Below are positions 25,094 through 35,240 of a DNA stretch of 64,000 nucleotides, one piece after another; within the stretch, counting starts at the first letter, position 1, and every line of letters begins with the position of its first letter. Source of the DNA: Micromonospora noduli (GTDB lineage Bacteria; Actinomycetota; Actinomycetes; Mycobacteriales; Micromonosporaceae); the NCBI RefSeq assembly GCF_003264365.1, contig NZ_PYAK01000021.1:1-64000 (forward strand). Reading direction: 5' to 3'. The position numbers were made by a program, and so were the translations under genes. Below the pieces are notes generated by a model that was given only the letters and a program-made list of their open reading frames with translations, was not told the DNA's origin and made no database searches.

Positions 25094-26085
25094 GGGGTGT
25101 CTCCCGGGGGCTGGTTACGGTCGTTCGAGGGGGCGGTATCGGTGTGTGGGGGGACTTCGACGACCACCGTCTGCGCGCGCTTGTCGTGCAGCGCCTGGCG
25201 CAGGGGGTGGTCGAAGAGGGGGGAGAGAGCGTCGACCAGTTGCAGCACCAGGCCGAGCCCGGCGCAGTACCAGAGCAGAGTCGGCAGGCCCAGAGTGCTC
25301 CACCGGCTCAGCGCCCGGCGGACGCCCAGCGGCTGGTCGGCGGCCATCGGCACCGCCCGGATCCGCATCACCCGCTTGCCGACGGTCTGCCCGCCGGAGG
25401 CCATTGTCGGCACCTCGTACGCCAGCCAGAGCGCGGTGGCGATCAGCAGGATCGCCACCAGCAGAGAATTGGCCTGCTCACTGGGGATCGGCAGGCCGTC
25501 GGCGGACGTGTCGCCGCGCGACGCGCGCCGGAAGACCTCCTGCCAGTACGGGGCCCACTCCTGCGCCCAGCGCCAGACGAACCAGCCGTTGACAACCACG
25601 TTCAGTGCGAAGACGAGGCCGAAGTCGATCAGCCGGGCGACCAACCTACGGCCGTAGCCGGCCAGCCTGAGGCCGTGCGGTCGCGGCTCGGGCGGTCGTC
25701 CGGGCCAGCCGGGATGACCGGCCGGAGGCGCCCAGCCGGGAGGGGCACCCGGTGGGGTCCAGCCAGGCGGACCGCCCTGCGGACCCCAGCCGGGAGGGCC
25801 CGCCTGCGGTACCCAGCCCGGGCCGTGGCCCGGTTGCGGGCCGTACCCCGGGGGTGGGCCCTGCTGCTGCGGTGACCAGCCCGGCGCTCCGGTCGCCGAC
25901 TCAGGAGTCGTCGACGCCGCGGGCGCGGCCGGGGTGACCGGAGCGGGCGGCGGCTCGGGCGGCGGCGGGCCGTCCGGCGGGGTCGCGTCGACGGGAATGG
26001 GCGCACCGAGCCAGCCCTCGCCGTCCCAGTAACGCCGGGTCTCGGTATCGGCGGGGTCGACATACCAGCCAGGTTGAACGCTCAC
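25090..26085 (-). CDS. DUF2510-RDD family membrane protein
   Basis: A 331-residue protein: an N-terminal DUF2510 segment (PGWYVDPADTETRRYWDGEGW), a Pro/Gly-rich low-complexity stretch of about 90 residues (repeats of the PGWGPQGGPP kind), then an RDD domain with three to four membrane helices starting at RRLVARLIDFGLVFALN. RDD proteins are of mostly unknown function; some are linked to ion exchange. Overlaps both neighbours by 4 nt (GTGA and ATGA), so it belongs to the HPPD operon. Its role in tyrosine breakdown, if any, is unknown. Confidence 0.8.
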   Translation of the reverse strand: MSVQPGWYVDPADTETRRYWDGEGWLGAPIPVDATPPDGPPPPEPPPAPVTPAAPAASTTPESATGAPGWSPQQQGPPPGYGPQPGHGPGWVPQAGPPGWGPQGGPPGWTPPGAPPGWAPPAGHPGWPGRPPEPRPHGLRLAGYGRRLVARLIDFGLVFALNVVVNGWFVWRWAQEWAPYWQEVFRRASRGDTSADGLPIPSEQANSLLVAILLIATALWLAYEVPTMASGGQTVGKRVMRIRAVPMAADQPLGVRRALSRWSTLGLPTLLWYCAGLGLVLQLVDALSPLFDHPLRQALHDKRAQTVVVEVPPHTDTAPSNDRNQPPGDTP

Positions 26086-26789
26086 GAAGACACCTTAACG
26101 ACGACCGTCGCGGCGAACTTGTCATGGAGGCACTGCTGCCACGGCTTGTCCCAGAGCTGCCAGAACCCGTCGAGGTAGCTGATCCCGGGGACCAGTGAAG
26201 CCGCCAGGTACTGCACGAGCCATCGCCGGCCAGCCATCCGCCGGTCCAGGGTGTGGGCCGGGTCGATCGGTACAACGCGCAGCTTCATCACCTTCTTGCC
26301 GAGCGTCTGACCGCCGCGCTTGAGGTACTCCACGTGGTAAAGCCAGTAGAACCCGAGCATCAGGACGAGGAGCCCAAGCTGGAGCAGCAGGATCGGCAGG
26401 AAGAAGCCGACGAAGAAGGTGCCCGGCTCGGGTTCCACGAAAGTCCCGTCGGGATTGGTCTGCGTCATCTCGGTGAACATTCGCCACCAGAGGATGAGGA
26501 AGAACGGACTGAACAACGCAAGCGACACCGCGCTCGCCAGTGCCGTGTCGATCAGCCAGGCCAGCAGCCGGTCGGTGAAGCTGGCCAGCGGCTGACCACT
26601 CGGGCTCAGCGGCGGGGGCAGCGGGCCGGGTGGGCCAGCATGCCATTGCGGCGGACCGTACCCGGGTGGGGCGTACTGCGGCGGCGTGGCGTACCCGTGG
26701 GGGTGTGGGCCGGGCTGCGGCGCGAAGCCGCCGGCGGTGGGTCGGGGCCCACCGGCCGGCGGCGTCGGGTACGACGGAGGTTGCGTCAC
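26082..26789 (-). CDS. RDD family membrane protein
   Basis: A 235-residue protein with a Pro/Gly/Tyr-rich cytoplasmic N-terminus (about 60 residues) and an RDD domain: FTDRLLAWLIDTALASAVSL begins helix one, and LKRGGQTLGKKVMKLRVV is the conserved loop, shared with the next gene (ASGGQTVGKRVMRIRAV). The two RDD genes are paralogues in tandem. 11 nt downstream of HPPD. No enzymatic motif is visible. Confidence 0.8.
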   Translation of the reverse strand: MTQPPSYPTPPAGGPRPTAGGFAPQPGPHPHGYATPPQYAPPGYGPPQWHAGPPGPLPPPLSPSGQPLASFTDRLLAWLIDTALASAVSLALFSPFFLILWWRMFTEMTQTNPDGTFVEPEPGTFFVGFFLPILLLQLGLLVLMLGFYWLYHVEYLKRGGQTLGKKVMKLRVVPIDPAHTLDRRMAGRRWLVQYLAASLVPGISYLDGFWQLWDKPWQQCLHDKFAATVVVKVSS

Positions 26790-26800
26790 GCTCGCAAGTG

Positions 26801-28006
26801 TTACAGGTTGCCGCGGGCTTCCTGCTCCCGCTCGATCGCCTGGAAGAGCGCCTTGAAGTTGCCCTTGCCGAAGCCCAGCGAGCCGTGCCGCTCGATCAGC
26901 TCGAAGAAGACAGTGGGACGGTCCTGCACCGGCTTGGTGAAGATCTGGAGCAGGTAGCCGTCCTCGTCCCGGTCGACCAGGATCTTGCGGGCCTTCAGCT
27001 CCTCGATCGGCACCCGCACCTTGCCGATCCGCTCGCGCAGCTCCGGGTCGTCGTAGTACGAGTCCGGCGTGTCCAGGAAGTCGACACCGGCCGCGCGCAT
27101 CGCGTCGACGCTGGCCAGGATGTCGTTGGTGGCGACGGCGATGTGCTGCGCGCCCGGGCCCTGGTAGAACTCCAGGTACTCGTCGATCTGGGACTTCTTG
27201 CGGGCGATCGCCGGCTCGTTGAGCGGGAACTTCACCTTGCGGGTGCCGTTCGCCACGACCTTGCTCATCAGCGCCGAGTAGTCGGTGGCGATGTCGTCAC
27301 CGACGAACTCCGCCATGTTCGAGAAGCCCATCACCCGCTTGTAGAACTCGACCCACTCGTCCATCCGGCCCAGCTCCACGTTGCCGACCACGTGGTCGAC
27401 GGCCTGGAAGAAGCGCTTCGGCTGGATGCCGGCGTCGATCATCGGCTGCCGGTCCACGATCGGGCCCCGGGCCACGAAGCCGGGCAGGAACGGGCCGGTG
27501 TAGCGGGACCGGTCGACCAGCGTGTGCCGGGTGTCGCCGTACGCGGCGATGGCGGCCATCCGGACGGTGCCGTGCTCGTCGGTCACCTCGTGCGGCTCGA
27601 CGACGCTGGCGGCACCCTGCGCGATGGCGTGCGCGTACGCGGCGTCCACGTTCGGGACCTCCAGCGCGATGTCGCTGATCCCGTCGCTGTGCCGGGCCAC
27701 GTGCTCGGCGCCCTCGGCGTCCGGGCGCACCGCGCCGGTCAGCACGAACCGGGCCGAGCCGCTGGTCAGCACGTACTGGGCGTGGTCCCGGTAGCCCTGC
27801 TCGGGGCCGCGGTACGCCACGCAGGTCATGCCGAAGGCGGTGGAGTAGTAGTGGGCGGCCTGCTTGGCGTTGCCGACCAGGAAGTGCACGTGGTCGAGGC
27901 CCCGAACCGGGAACGGGTCGTGGCTGATGTCGTGGTCGACAGCGCCGACGAGCCGGTCGACGTCGACGTCCTCGGTCGACTGGGGTCGGTCGATCGCCTG
28001 GGTCAT
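26801..28006 (-). CDS. hppD: 4-hydroxyphenylpyruvate dioxygenase
   Basis: Converts 4-hydroxyphenylpyruvate to homogentisate, the substrate of HmgA encoded 11 kb away. The 401-residue protein has two vicinal-oxygen-chelate domains, with Fe(II) ligands in VDHVVGNVE (His), AQHIAVATNDI (His) and FFELIERHG (Glu), and the C-terminal FGKGNFKALFQAIEREQ typical of the family. The ATG at 28006 follows gagggag; the frame extends upstream only as noncoding. First gene of an operon with two RDD genes and an aminotransferase; divergent from an Lrp/AsnC regulator. Confidence 0.96.
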   Translation of the reverse strand: MTQAIDRPQSTEDVDVDRLVGAVDHDISHDPFPVRGLDHVHFLVGNAKQAAHYYSTAFGMTCVAYRGPEQGYRDHAQYVLTSGSARFVLTGAVRPDAEGAEHVARHSDGISDIALEVPNVDAAYAHAIAQGAASVVEPHEVTDEHGTVRMAAIAAYGDTRHTLVDRSRYTGPFLPGFVARGPIVDRQPMIDAGIQPKRFFQAVDHVVGNVELGRMDEWVEFYKRVMGFSNMAEFVGDDIATDYSALMSKVVANGTRKVKFPLNEPAIARKKSQIDEYLEFYQGPGAQHIAVATNDILASVDAMRAAGVDFLDTPDSYYDDPELRERIGKVRVPIEELKARKILVDRDEDGYLLQIFTKPVQDRPTVFFELIERHGSLGFGKGNFKALFQAIEREQEARGNL

Positions 28007-28091
28007 GGTGGGCTCCCTCGCGTACCGGCCGGCCTTGTGGGCCGCCGTGGTCGGTTCTTGTGGCGAGGATCGCTGTCCCGGCATCGAGTGG

Positions 28092-28102
28092 GCAACTGTT
28101 GC
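28092..28102. promoter_or_regulatory. Palindrome in the hppD-lrp divergent region
   Basis: GCAACTGTTGC, a perfect 5-bp-arm palindrome, lies between the divergent hppD and Lrp/AsnC genes, with a related half-site (ggttgc) at 28118-28123. This is where an AsnC-type regulator would be expected to bind. The assignment is by position only. Confidence 0.35.
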
Positions 28103-28145
28103 CAGAAACGCTGGTCAGGTTGCGCATTCGGTATGGTCTTCACTC

Positions 28146-28649
28146 ATGAATGGTGAGCAGAATGTACAGCTCGACGCGCTCGACGTGCGCTTGATCGAAC
28201 TGCTCGCCGAGGAGCCGCGGATCGGGGTGCTGGAGTGCTCCCGGCGGCTCGGCGTGGCCCGGGGCACCGTGCAGGCGAGGCTGGACAAGCTCATCGAGCG
28301 GGGGGTCATCAAAGGCTTCGGCCCCGAGATTGCGCCGGCCGCGATCGGGTTCGGGGTGACCAGCTTCGTCACCCTGGAGATCAGTCAGCGGCACGGCCAC
28401 GACCCGGTCACCGCCCACCTCGCCGCCATCCCCGAGGTGCTGGAGGCACACACCATCACCGGCTCCAGCGACCTGCTCTGCCGGATCGTGGCCCGCTCCA
28501 ACACCGACCTGCAACGGGTCATCGACCAGATCGTCTCGTCCGCCGGCATCACCCGCGCCTCGACGATCATCGCGCTGGCCGAGCAGATCCCCTACCGCAC
28601 GCTGCCGTTGGTGCGTAGCGCTGTTCGGGCCGAGGGAAGGGTGCTGTAA
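28146..28649 (+). CDS. Lrp/AsnC family transcriptional regulator
   Basis: A 167-residue regulator: N-terminal winged helix-turn-helix (LDALDVRLIELLAEEPRIGVLECSRRLGVARGTVQARL, residues 9-46) and a C-terminal RAM/AsnC ligand domain (GVTSFVTLEI..., VLEAHTITGSSDLLCRIVARSNTDLQRVI). Divergent from hppD, so it is the likely local regulator of tyrosine catabolism, probably sensing an aromatic amino acid or pathway intermediate. The ATG at 28146 gives the usual short tail before the HTH. Confidence 0.88.
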   Translation: MNGEQNVQLDALDVRLIELLAEEPRIGVLECSRRLGVARGTVQARLDKLIERGVIKGFGPEIAPAAIGFGVTSFVTLEISQRHGHDPVTAHLAAIPEVLEAHTITGSSDLLCRIVARSNTDLQRVIDQIVSSAGITRASTIIALAEQIPYRTLPLVRSAVRAEGRVL

Positions 28650-28727
28650 CACCTCCGAGCGCAGAAAGCGCGGCGACACGGCGGCGCGGGCGTACGGAAG
28701 ATCCGTGATCGTGGCTACGGTGTGCGG

Positions 28728-30164
28728 GTGGCGAAGGGGAGCGTGCGCGGTGGGCTGCTGCTCGGCCTCGCCGTGGTCGTCGCGCTCGCCGCCACCGGCG
28801 TGTGGAACCCGTTCCCCGGCCTGTGGGACTGGGTGGACCGCAGCGAACCCATCTCCGAGCCCGACGTGGTCTGGCAGCAGCGGGTCGGCGGCACTCCGCG
28901 CAGCGTGACCATCGCCGGCGACGCCGTCGTGGTCGAGCAGCGCACCCGGGTCGAGGCTCGCAGCCTGGCCACCGGCGCCCAACTCTGGGAGCGCAAGGCG
29001 GACTGGGCGGCGGTCGCCGGCGGCGACCGCGACCCGGTCGTGGCCGTGGGCAAGCTCCTGGTCAAGGGGTACGAGCTGCTCGACCCGACGACCGGGGTGA
29101 CCCGGCGGCGTGACGATGACGCGGTGGCCGTCTGGACGTACCGCAACCTGCTCCTCGACGCCAGGTGCACGGACGCCACAGACTGCACCCTGAGCGCCTG
29201 GGACCCGCGTGGCACCGCGCCGCTCTGGACGGCCTTCCTGCCCGGGGTGCACAGCGGCCTGCTCGCCGACAATCCGGGTCTGCGCGGCACCCGCCGGCTC
29301 ACCGCCACCCGGATCGACGACGGCGTGGCTGGGGCGGAAGCCGCGCCACCGCTGCTCGGCTTCCCGGTCGACGGTCGGGTCCACGTGGTCGACACCGCCA
29401 CCGGCCGGGTGTTGCAGAACGTCGAGCCCGGCCGGGAGGAGCGGCTCTCCGTGGTGGGCGGCCGGCTGCTGCGGATCGCCGCCCGCTCCCAGGACGGCAC
29501 CTGTTACTTCGCCATCTCGGCCCGGGACTCGGCGACAGGGCAGGAGGCCTGGCAGCGGGCCGGCATCAACCTGCGCACCGCCGACACCGCCGGCTGCGTG
29601 CAACGCGAGGACCCGCAAGGTGCGCGGAACGTGCTGATCGGCGTCGCCCCGGACGGCCGCGAGGCGGTGATCGACGGGTACGACGGCCGGCTGCTCTGGG
29701 TCGGTGAGCCGGGCACGAAGTTGATCGCGGTGGACGACCGTTCGGCGGTGTTCCGGGCCGCCGACAAGCGCTCGGTCATCGCCCGTGAGCTGGGCACCGA
29801 GAAGGTGCTCTGGACGCGACAGGCCAGCGGCAAGGCCGGGGCCGCGCTCACCCCGTACGCGGTGGTGGTGGCCGACGAGAAGCCGTCCCGGCTGGCGGCA
29901 CTGGACCCGCGCACCGGCCGGGAGTTGGCCGTCCTGCGCACCTCGGCGAACGTCCTCGCCGTCGGGTCACAGGGCATGATCATCGGCGAGGGGCGGGAGA
30001 TCGGGTACGTCCGCTTCGGCGCGTCCGGAAGCTCGCCCACCCGACCGCCCGGCGACGGTGGGAATCCCGGTCCGGGCGGCCCTGGCCCCGGCGGGCCGAA
30101 CAACGGCGACTGCGGGCCGAAGGGGGAACTCTGCCCCGACCCGGGCGGCGGCAAGGACGGTTGA
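28728..30164 (+). CDS. Membrane-anchored PQQ-like beta-propeller protein
   Basis: A 478-residue protein with an N-terminal membrane helix (GGLLLGLAVVVALAATGVW) and a propeller with blades such as VEARSLATGAQLWERKADW, VHVVDTATGRVLQNVEPG, AVIDGYDGRLLWVG, LAALDPRTGRELAVLR. The C-terminus is a Gly/Pro-rich tail of about 45 residues containing two cysteines (NGDCGPKGELCPD). The GTG at 28728 is favoured over the one at 28722, because TACGGT (28716-28721) ends 6 nt before it, a leaderless layout. Similar in plan to the 19.8-kb gene; function unknown. Confidence 0.78.
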   Translation: MAKGSVRGGLLLGLAVVVALAATGVWNPFPGLWDWVDRSEPISEPDVVWQQRVGGTPRSVTIAGDAVVVEQRTRVEARSLATGAQLWERKADWAAVAGGDRDPVVAVGKLLVKGYELLDPTTGVTRRRDDDAVAVWTYRNLLLDARCTDATDCTLSAWDPRGTAPLWTAFLPGVHSGLLADNPGLRGTRRLTATRIDDGVAGAEAAPPLLGFPVDGRVHVVDTATGRVLQNVEPGREERLSVVGGRLLRIAARSQDGTCYFAISARDSATGQEAWQRAGINLRTADTAGCVQREDPQGARNVLIGVAPDGREAVIDGYDGRLLWVGEPGTKLIAVDDRSAVFRAADKRSVIARELGTEKVLWTRQASGKAGAALTPYAVVVADEKPSRLAALDPRTGRELAVLRTSANVLAVGSQGMIIGEGREIGYVRFGASGSSPTRPPGDGGNPGPGGPGPGGPNNGDCGPKGELCPDPGGGKDG

Positions 30165-30290
30165 GCGGGCGGTTCGCCCGATGATCCACCGGGCGTGCGG
30201 GGCCCGGCACGCCCGGTGGATGAGAGCGGCGTCCCAGGACCCGCCCGGCGGGTGGGAGTGATCGACCGGTCTGCCCTAGGCTTGCCGCTC

Positions 30291-31958
<1,668 letters not shown>

Positions 31959-31973
31959 CCCGACAGGTACGCC

Positions 31974-32010
31974 AACGGGCGCCGGGCGAACTCGCCCGGC
32001 GCCCGTTCTG
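31974..32010 (+). terminator. Terminator after class I fumarase
   Basis: Perfect 16-nt arms (AACGGGCGCCGGGCGA at 31974-31989, complement 31992-32007) followed by tctg. Very stable hairpin 15 nt after the stop codon. Confidence 0.85.
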
Positions 32011-32217
32011 TCGCCCGTGCTCTGCCGACATCGGTACGCCCGCCCCGCTGGGGTGGGACGGGCGCACCGCCCCCGTCGGATGCCGTCACCGACAACCCGG
32101 AATGAGTGTGCTGCGCACCGCTGTCGATCCGCTCTCAGATCACTATCGCCTGACCGAGGCGGTCTGTTACCACCGGACTACTCTGCTGGAAGTTGCACCA
32201 CTGACGCGGGAGAGCAG

Positions 32218-35196
32218 ATGCGGTTCGGGATCCTGGGGCCCCTGCGGGTGGGCGGTGGCGAGTCCACTGTCACCGCCGGGCGCGACCGGATCGTGCTCGC
32301 CATGCTCTTGTTGCGGGCCGGCCGGCTCGTGCCGGTCGACGAGCTGGTCGACGCGGTGTGGGAGGACCACCCGCCGGCCACCGCCCGGGCGCAGTTGCAG
32401 ACCTGCGTGTCGCGGTTGCGCCGCCGCTTCACCGAACTCGAACTGGCGCCGGACCTCATCGTCACCGACCCGGCGGGGTACGGGGTGCGTACCGCACCGA
32501 CCGACCTGGACGCCGAGGTCTTCACCCGGGGCGTGGAGGTGGCCCGAGCCGCCGCCACCGCCGGTCGCCTGGTCGACGCCCGTGTCGAATTCCGCGCCGC
32601 CCTGGCGTTGTGGCGCGGGCCTGCGCTGGGTGGAATCCCGAGCCGGAGCGTCCGCCGCCGTGCCCAGGCACTCGACGAGCAGCGCCTCACCGCCCTGGAG
32701 GAGTGCGTCGACGTCGAGCTGCGCCTTGGTCAGGCAGCCGAGCTCATCGAGGAGCTTGCGGAGAGCGTCGACCGGCATCCGTTGCGGGAGCGGCTGCGCG
32801 GCCAACTGATGCTGGCGCTGTCCGCGGTCGGGCGGCAGGCCGACGCGCTCGCGGTCTACCGGGAGGGCCGGCGGTTCTACGCCGACGAGTTGGGCATCGA
32901 GCCGGGCGTCGAGTTGCAGGAGCTGCACCAGCGGGTACTCGCCGGTGACCTGGCCCTGGCCGGTCGGGAGGCGCGGCCGACCGCTCCGGTCCGCTCGCTG
33001 CCCCGGGCGATCGGCGACTTCACCGGCCGGCAGCAGACGATGGCCCGCCTGGTCAAGGAGGTGGAGGCCGGGGCCCGGATCCAGCTCATCGACGGCATGG
33101 CGGGCAGCGGCAAGACCACCCTCGCGGTGCATCTCGCCACCGCTCTCGCAGACGACTACCCGGACGCCCAGCTCTACATCGACCTGCACGGGCACAGCGA
33201 GCGCACTCCGTTGACGCCGGCCGTGGCGGTGGCCACGCTGCTGCGGCAGCTCGGTGTGCCCGCCGAGAGGGTGCCGACGAGCCAGGACGACCGGTTGGCG
33301 CTCTGGCGTAGCGAGCTTGCCGGTCGGCGGGCCCTGCTGGTGCTCGACAACGCGGCGACCGCCGACCAGGTGACGCCGCTGCTGCCCAACGGCTCGCACT
33401 GCCTGATCCTGATCACCAGCCGCCGCCGGCTGGTCGGGGTGGATGAGGGGCGACCGTCGTCGCTTCCCGTGCTCGACAGTGACGAGGCGGTCGAGTTGCT
33501 CGGGCGGGTCGTCGGCGTGGACCGGGTGGCGGCGGAGCCGGAGGCGGCCACCAAGGTCGTCCAGCGCTGCGGACACCTGCCGCTGGCCATCCGGCTGGCC
33601 GGTGCCCGGTTGGCACACCGACCCCGTTGGCGCATCGCCGACCTGGCCGAGCGGCTGAGCACCCGGCCGGATCCATTGGCCGAGTTCGAAGCCGGCGAAC
33701 GGTCCGTCGGCCGGGCCTTCGCCCTGTCGTACGCCCAGGTGTCGCCGGTGGCGCAGCGCGCGTTCCGGTTGCTGGGCCTGCACCCGGGAGTACGGTTCGA
33801 CAAATCGGTCGCCGCCGTACTGGCCGAGCTGTCCCTACCCGAGGCCCAGGACCTGCTGGACGAGTTGGTCGACGCGCACCTCGTGGAGGAGGCCGAGCCG
33901 GGCCGGTACCGGTTGCACGACCTGGTTCGGGAGTACGCGCGGACGCTGGTGGCCGAGCCGGAGCGGACGGTCGAGCGACGGGGCGGCATCGAGCGTCTGC
34001 TCGATCACCACCTGCACGTCGCCACGGCGATCGCCCGCGAGAGGGAACTCTCCGCGCTCCGCTCCCTGATTGTGGTGGGGGAGCCGCTCCGTCCTGACCT
34101 GGTCATGCTCGTCGCCGAGCAGGGTCGAGCCTGGCTCGACGAGAACCTGGCCGCCTGGACAGCCCTGGTCCGATTGGCGGAGACCGAGGGTTTTCTCCGC
34201 TACTGCTGGCAGTTGGCGAGAGCCTGCTGGCACGCCCAGTTCGAGGGCGGTCGCCTGGATGAACTGATTGAGACACACAGCATCGGCCTGCGCGCCGCCG
34301 AGGAGTTGGGTGACGACAGGGCGGTGGGGATGATGCTCAACTACCTCGCCTCGGCCCATTACCGGCTGGGTGATTTCCCTACGGCGATCCGGGTGATGGA
34401 GAGGTCACTCGACATCTTCCGCCGCCTGGGTCTGCAATACGAATACCGCAACACCCTGGGCAACCTGGGCACCGCGTACGCGGCCAACTTCCAGTTCCGC
34501 CGGGCTCGCGAGTCCTACGACGCTGCTCGGGCGCTGGCGACGCGGATGGGCGACACGACGGCGCTGGCGAACGAACTCAACAACCTGACGATCACCCTAC
34601 TGCTCTGGGGACGGCACGACGAGGCGCTGCACACCGCTCGGCGGCACCTGGGGATCGCCCGCGAAATCGGCGACACGCGGCGGCTCGGCAACGCCTTCGG
34701 GCACCTCGGGATGGTCCGGCATCGGATGGGCGACGTGGCGCCGGCCGCACGGTTGCTGCGGGTGGCGCTGCGCTTCAAGCGCCAGATGGGCGCCCGGTTC
34801 GGTGAGGGTGAGGTGCTCAACGAGATCGGGATGATGGAACGGGAGGCCGGCCGTCCGGAAGAGGCCGCTGATCTGCACCGTGCAGCGCTGGTCGCGATGA
34901 CCGAGGCGGGGGATCGCATCGGCCAGTGCGGCTCGCGCAATCTGCTGGCCCGAGCCATCCTGGATCAGGGGGACGTGAGCAGCGCGCTCGACCTGCATCG
35001 TCGGGTACTCGTCGACGCCACCGGGCTGGGTTCCCTGCACGAGCAGGGTCGGGCGCTGGAGGGCATCGCCCGCTGTCTGCTGGCGACCGACCCGGCGGCG
35101 GCGCGGGCGCACCTGACCCGGGCGCTGGCGCTGTTCCGGCAGATCGAGTCGCCGGACCAGCACGAGGTGGAACGGCTGCTCACCGAGTTGGGCTGA
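32218..35196 (+). CDS. SARP/AfsR-type regulator (OmpR-like HTH, BTAD, NB-ARC, TPR)
   Basis: A 992-residue transcriptional activator: winged-helix domain starting MRFGILGPLRVGGG (residues 1-95), bacterial transcriptional activation domain (about 100-250, ending ADELGIEPGVELQELHQRVL), NB-ARC ATPase with Walker A GMAGSGKTT (about 292-300) and ALLVLDNA Walker B, then about ten TPRs to the C-terminus. Such proteins often control antibiotic or morphological genes, but no biosynthetic cluster adjoins this one, and the type III PKS is 22 kb away. It lies between two fumarase genes. ATG after gggagagc. Confidence 0.92.
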   Translation: MRFGILGPLRVGGGESTVTAGRDRIVLAMLLLRAGRLVPVDELVDAVWEDHPPATARAQLQTCVSRLRRRFTELELAPDLIVTDPAGYGVRTAPTDLDAEVFTRGVEVARAAATAGRLVDARVEFRAALALWRGPALGGIPSRSVRRRAQALDEQRLTALEECVDVELRLGQAAELIEELAESVDRHPLRERLRGQLMLALSAVGRQADALAVYREGRRFYADELGIEPGVELQELHQRVLAGDLALAGREARPTAPVRSLPRAIGDFTGRQQTMARLVKEVEAGARIQLIDGMAGSGKTTLAVHLATALADDYPDAQLYIDLHGHSERTPLTPAVAVATLLRQLGVPAERVPTSQDDRLALWRSELAGRRALLVLDNAATADQVTPLLPNGSHCLILITSRRRLVGVDEGRPSSLPVLDSDEAVELLGRVVGVDRVAAEPEAATKVVQRCGHLPLAIRLAGARLAHRPRWRIADLAERLSTRPDPLAEFEAGERSVGRAFALSYAQVSPVAQRAFRLLGLHPGVRFDKSVAAVLAELSLPEAQDLLDELVDAHLVEEAEPGRYRLHDLVREYARTLVAEPERTVERRGGIERLLDHHLHVATAIARERELSALRSLIVVGEPLRPDLVMLVAEQGRAWLDENLAAWTALVRLAETEGFLRYCWQLARACWHAQFEGGRLDELIETHSIGLRAAEELGDDRAVGMMLNYLASAHYRLGDFPTAIRVMERSLDIFRRLGLQYEYRNTLGNLGTAYAANFQFRRARESYDAARALATRMGDTTALANELNNLTITLLLWGRHDEALHTARRHLGIAREIGDTRRLGNAFGHLGMVRHRMGDVAPAARLLRVALRFKRQMGARFGEGEVLNEIGMMEREAGRPEEAADLHRAALVAMTEAGDRIGQCGSRNLLARAILDQGDVSSALDLHRRVLVDATGLGSLHEQGRALEGIARCLLATDPAAARAHLTRALALFRQIESPDQHEVERLLTELG

Positions 35197-35240
35197 CGGA
35201 TCATCTGCGAGTCGGCCACGGGCGCGGCAGGATGGTACGC

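Noticed and set aside
32218..35196. SARP as pathway-specific activator of a biosynthetic cluster
   Set aside because: The neighbours are fumarases and a small protein; the type III PKS locus is 22 kb away on the far side of unrelated genes. Nothing supports a link.
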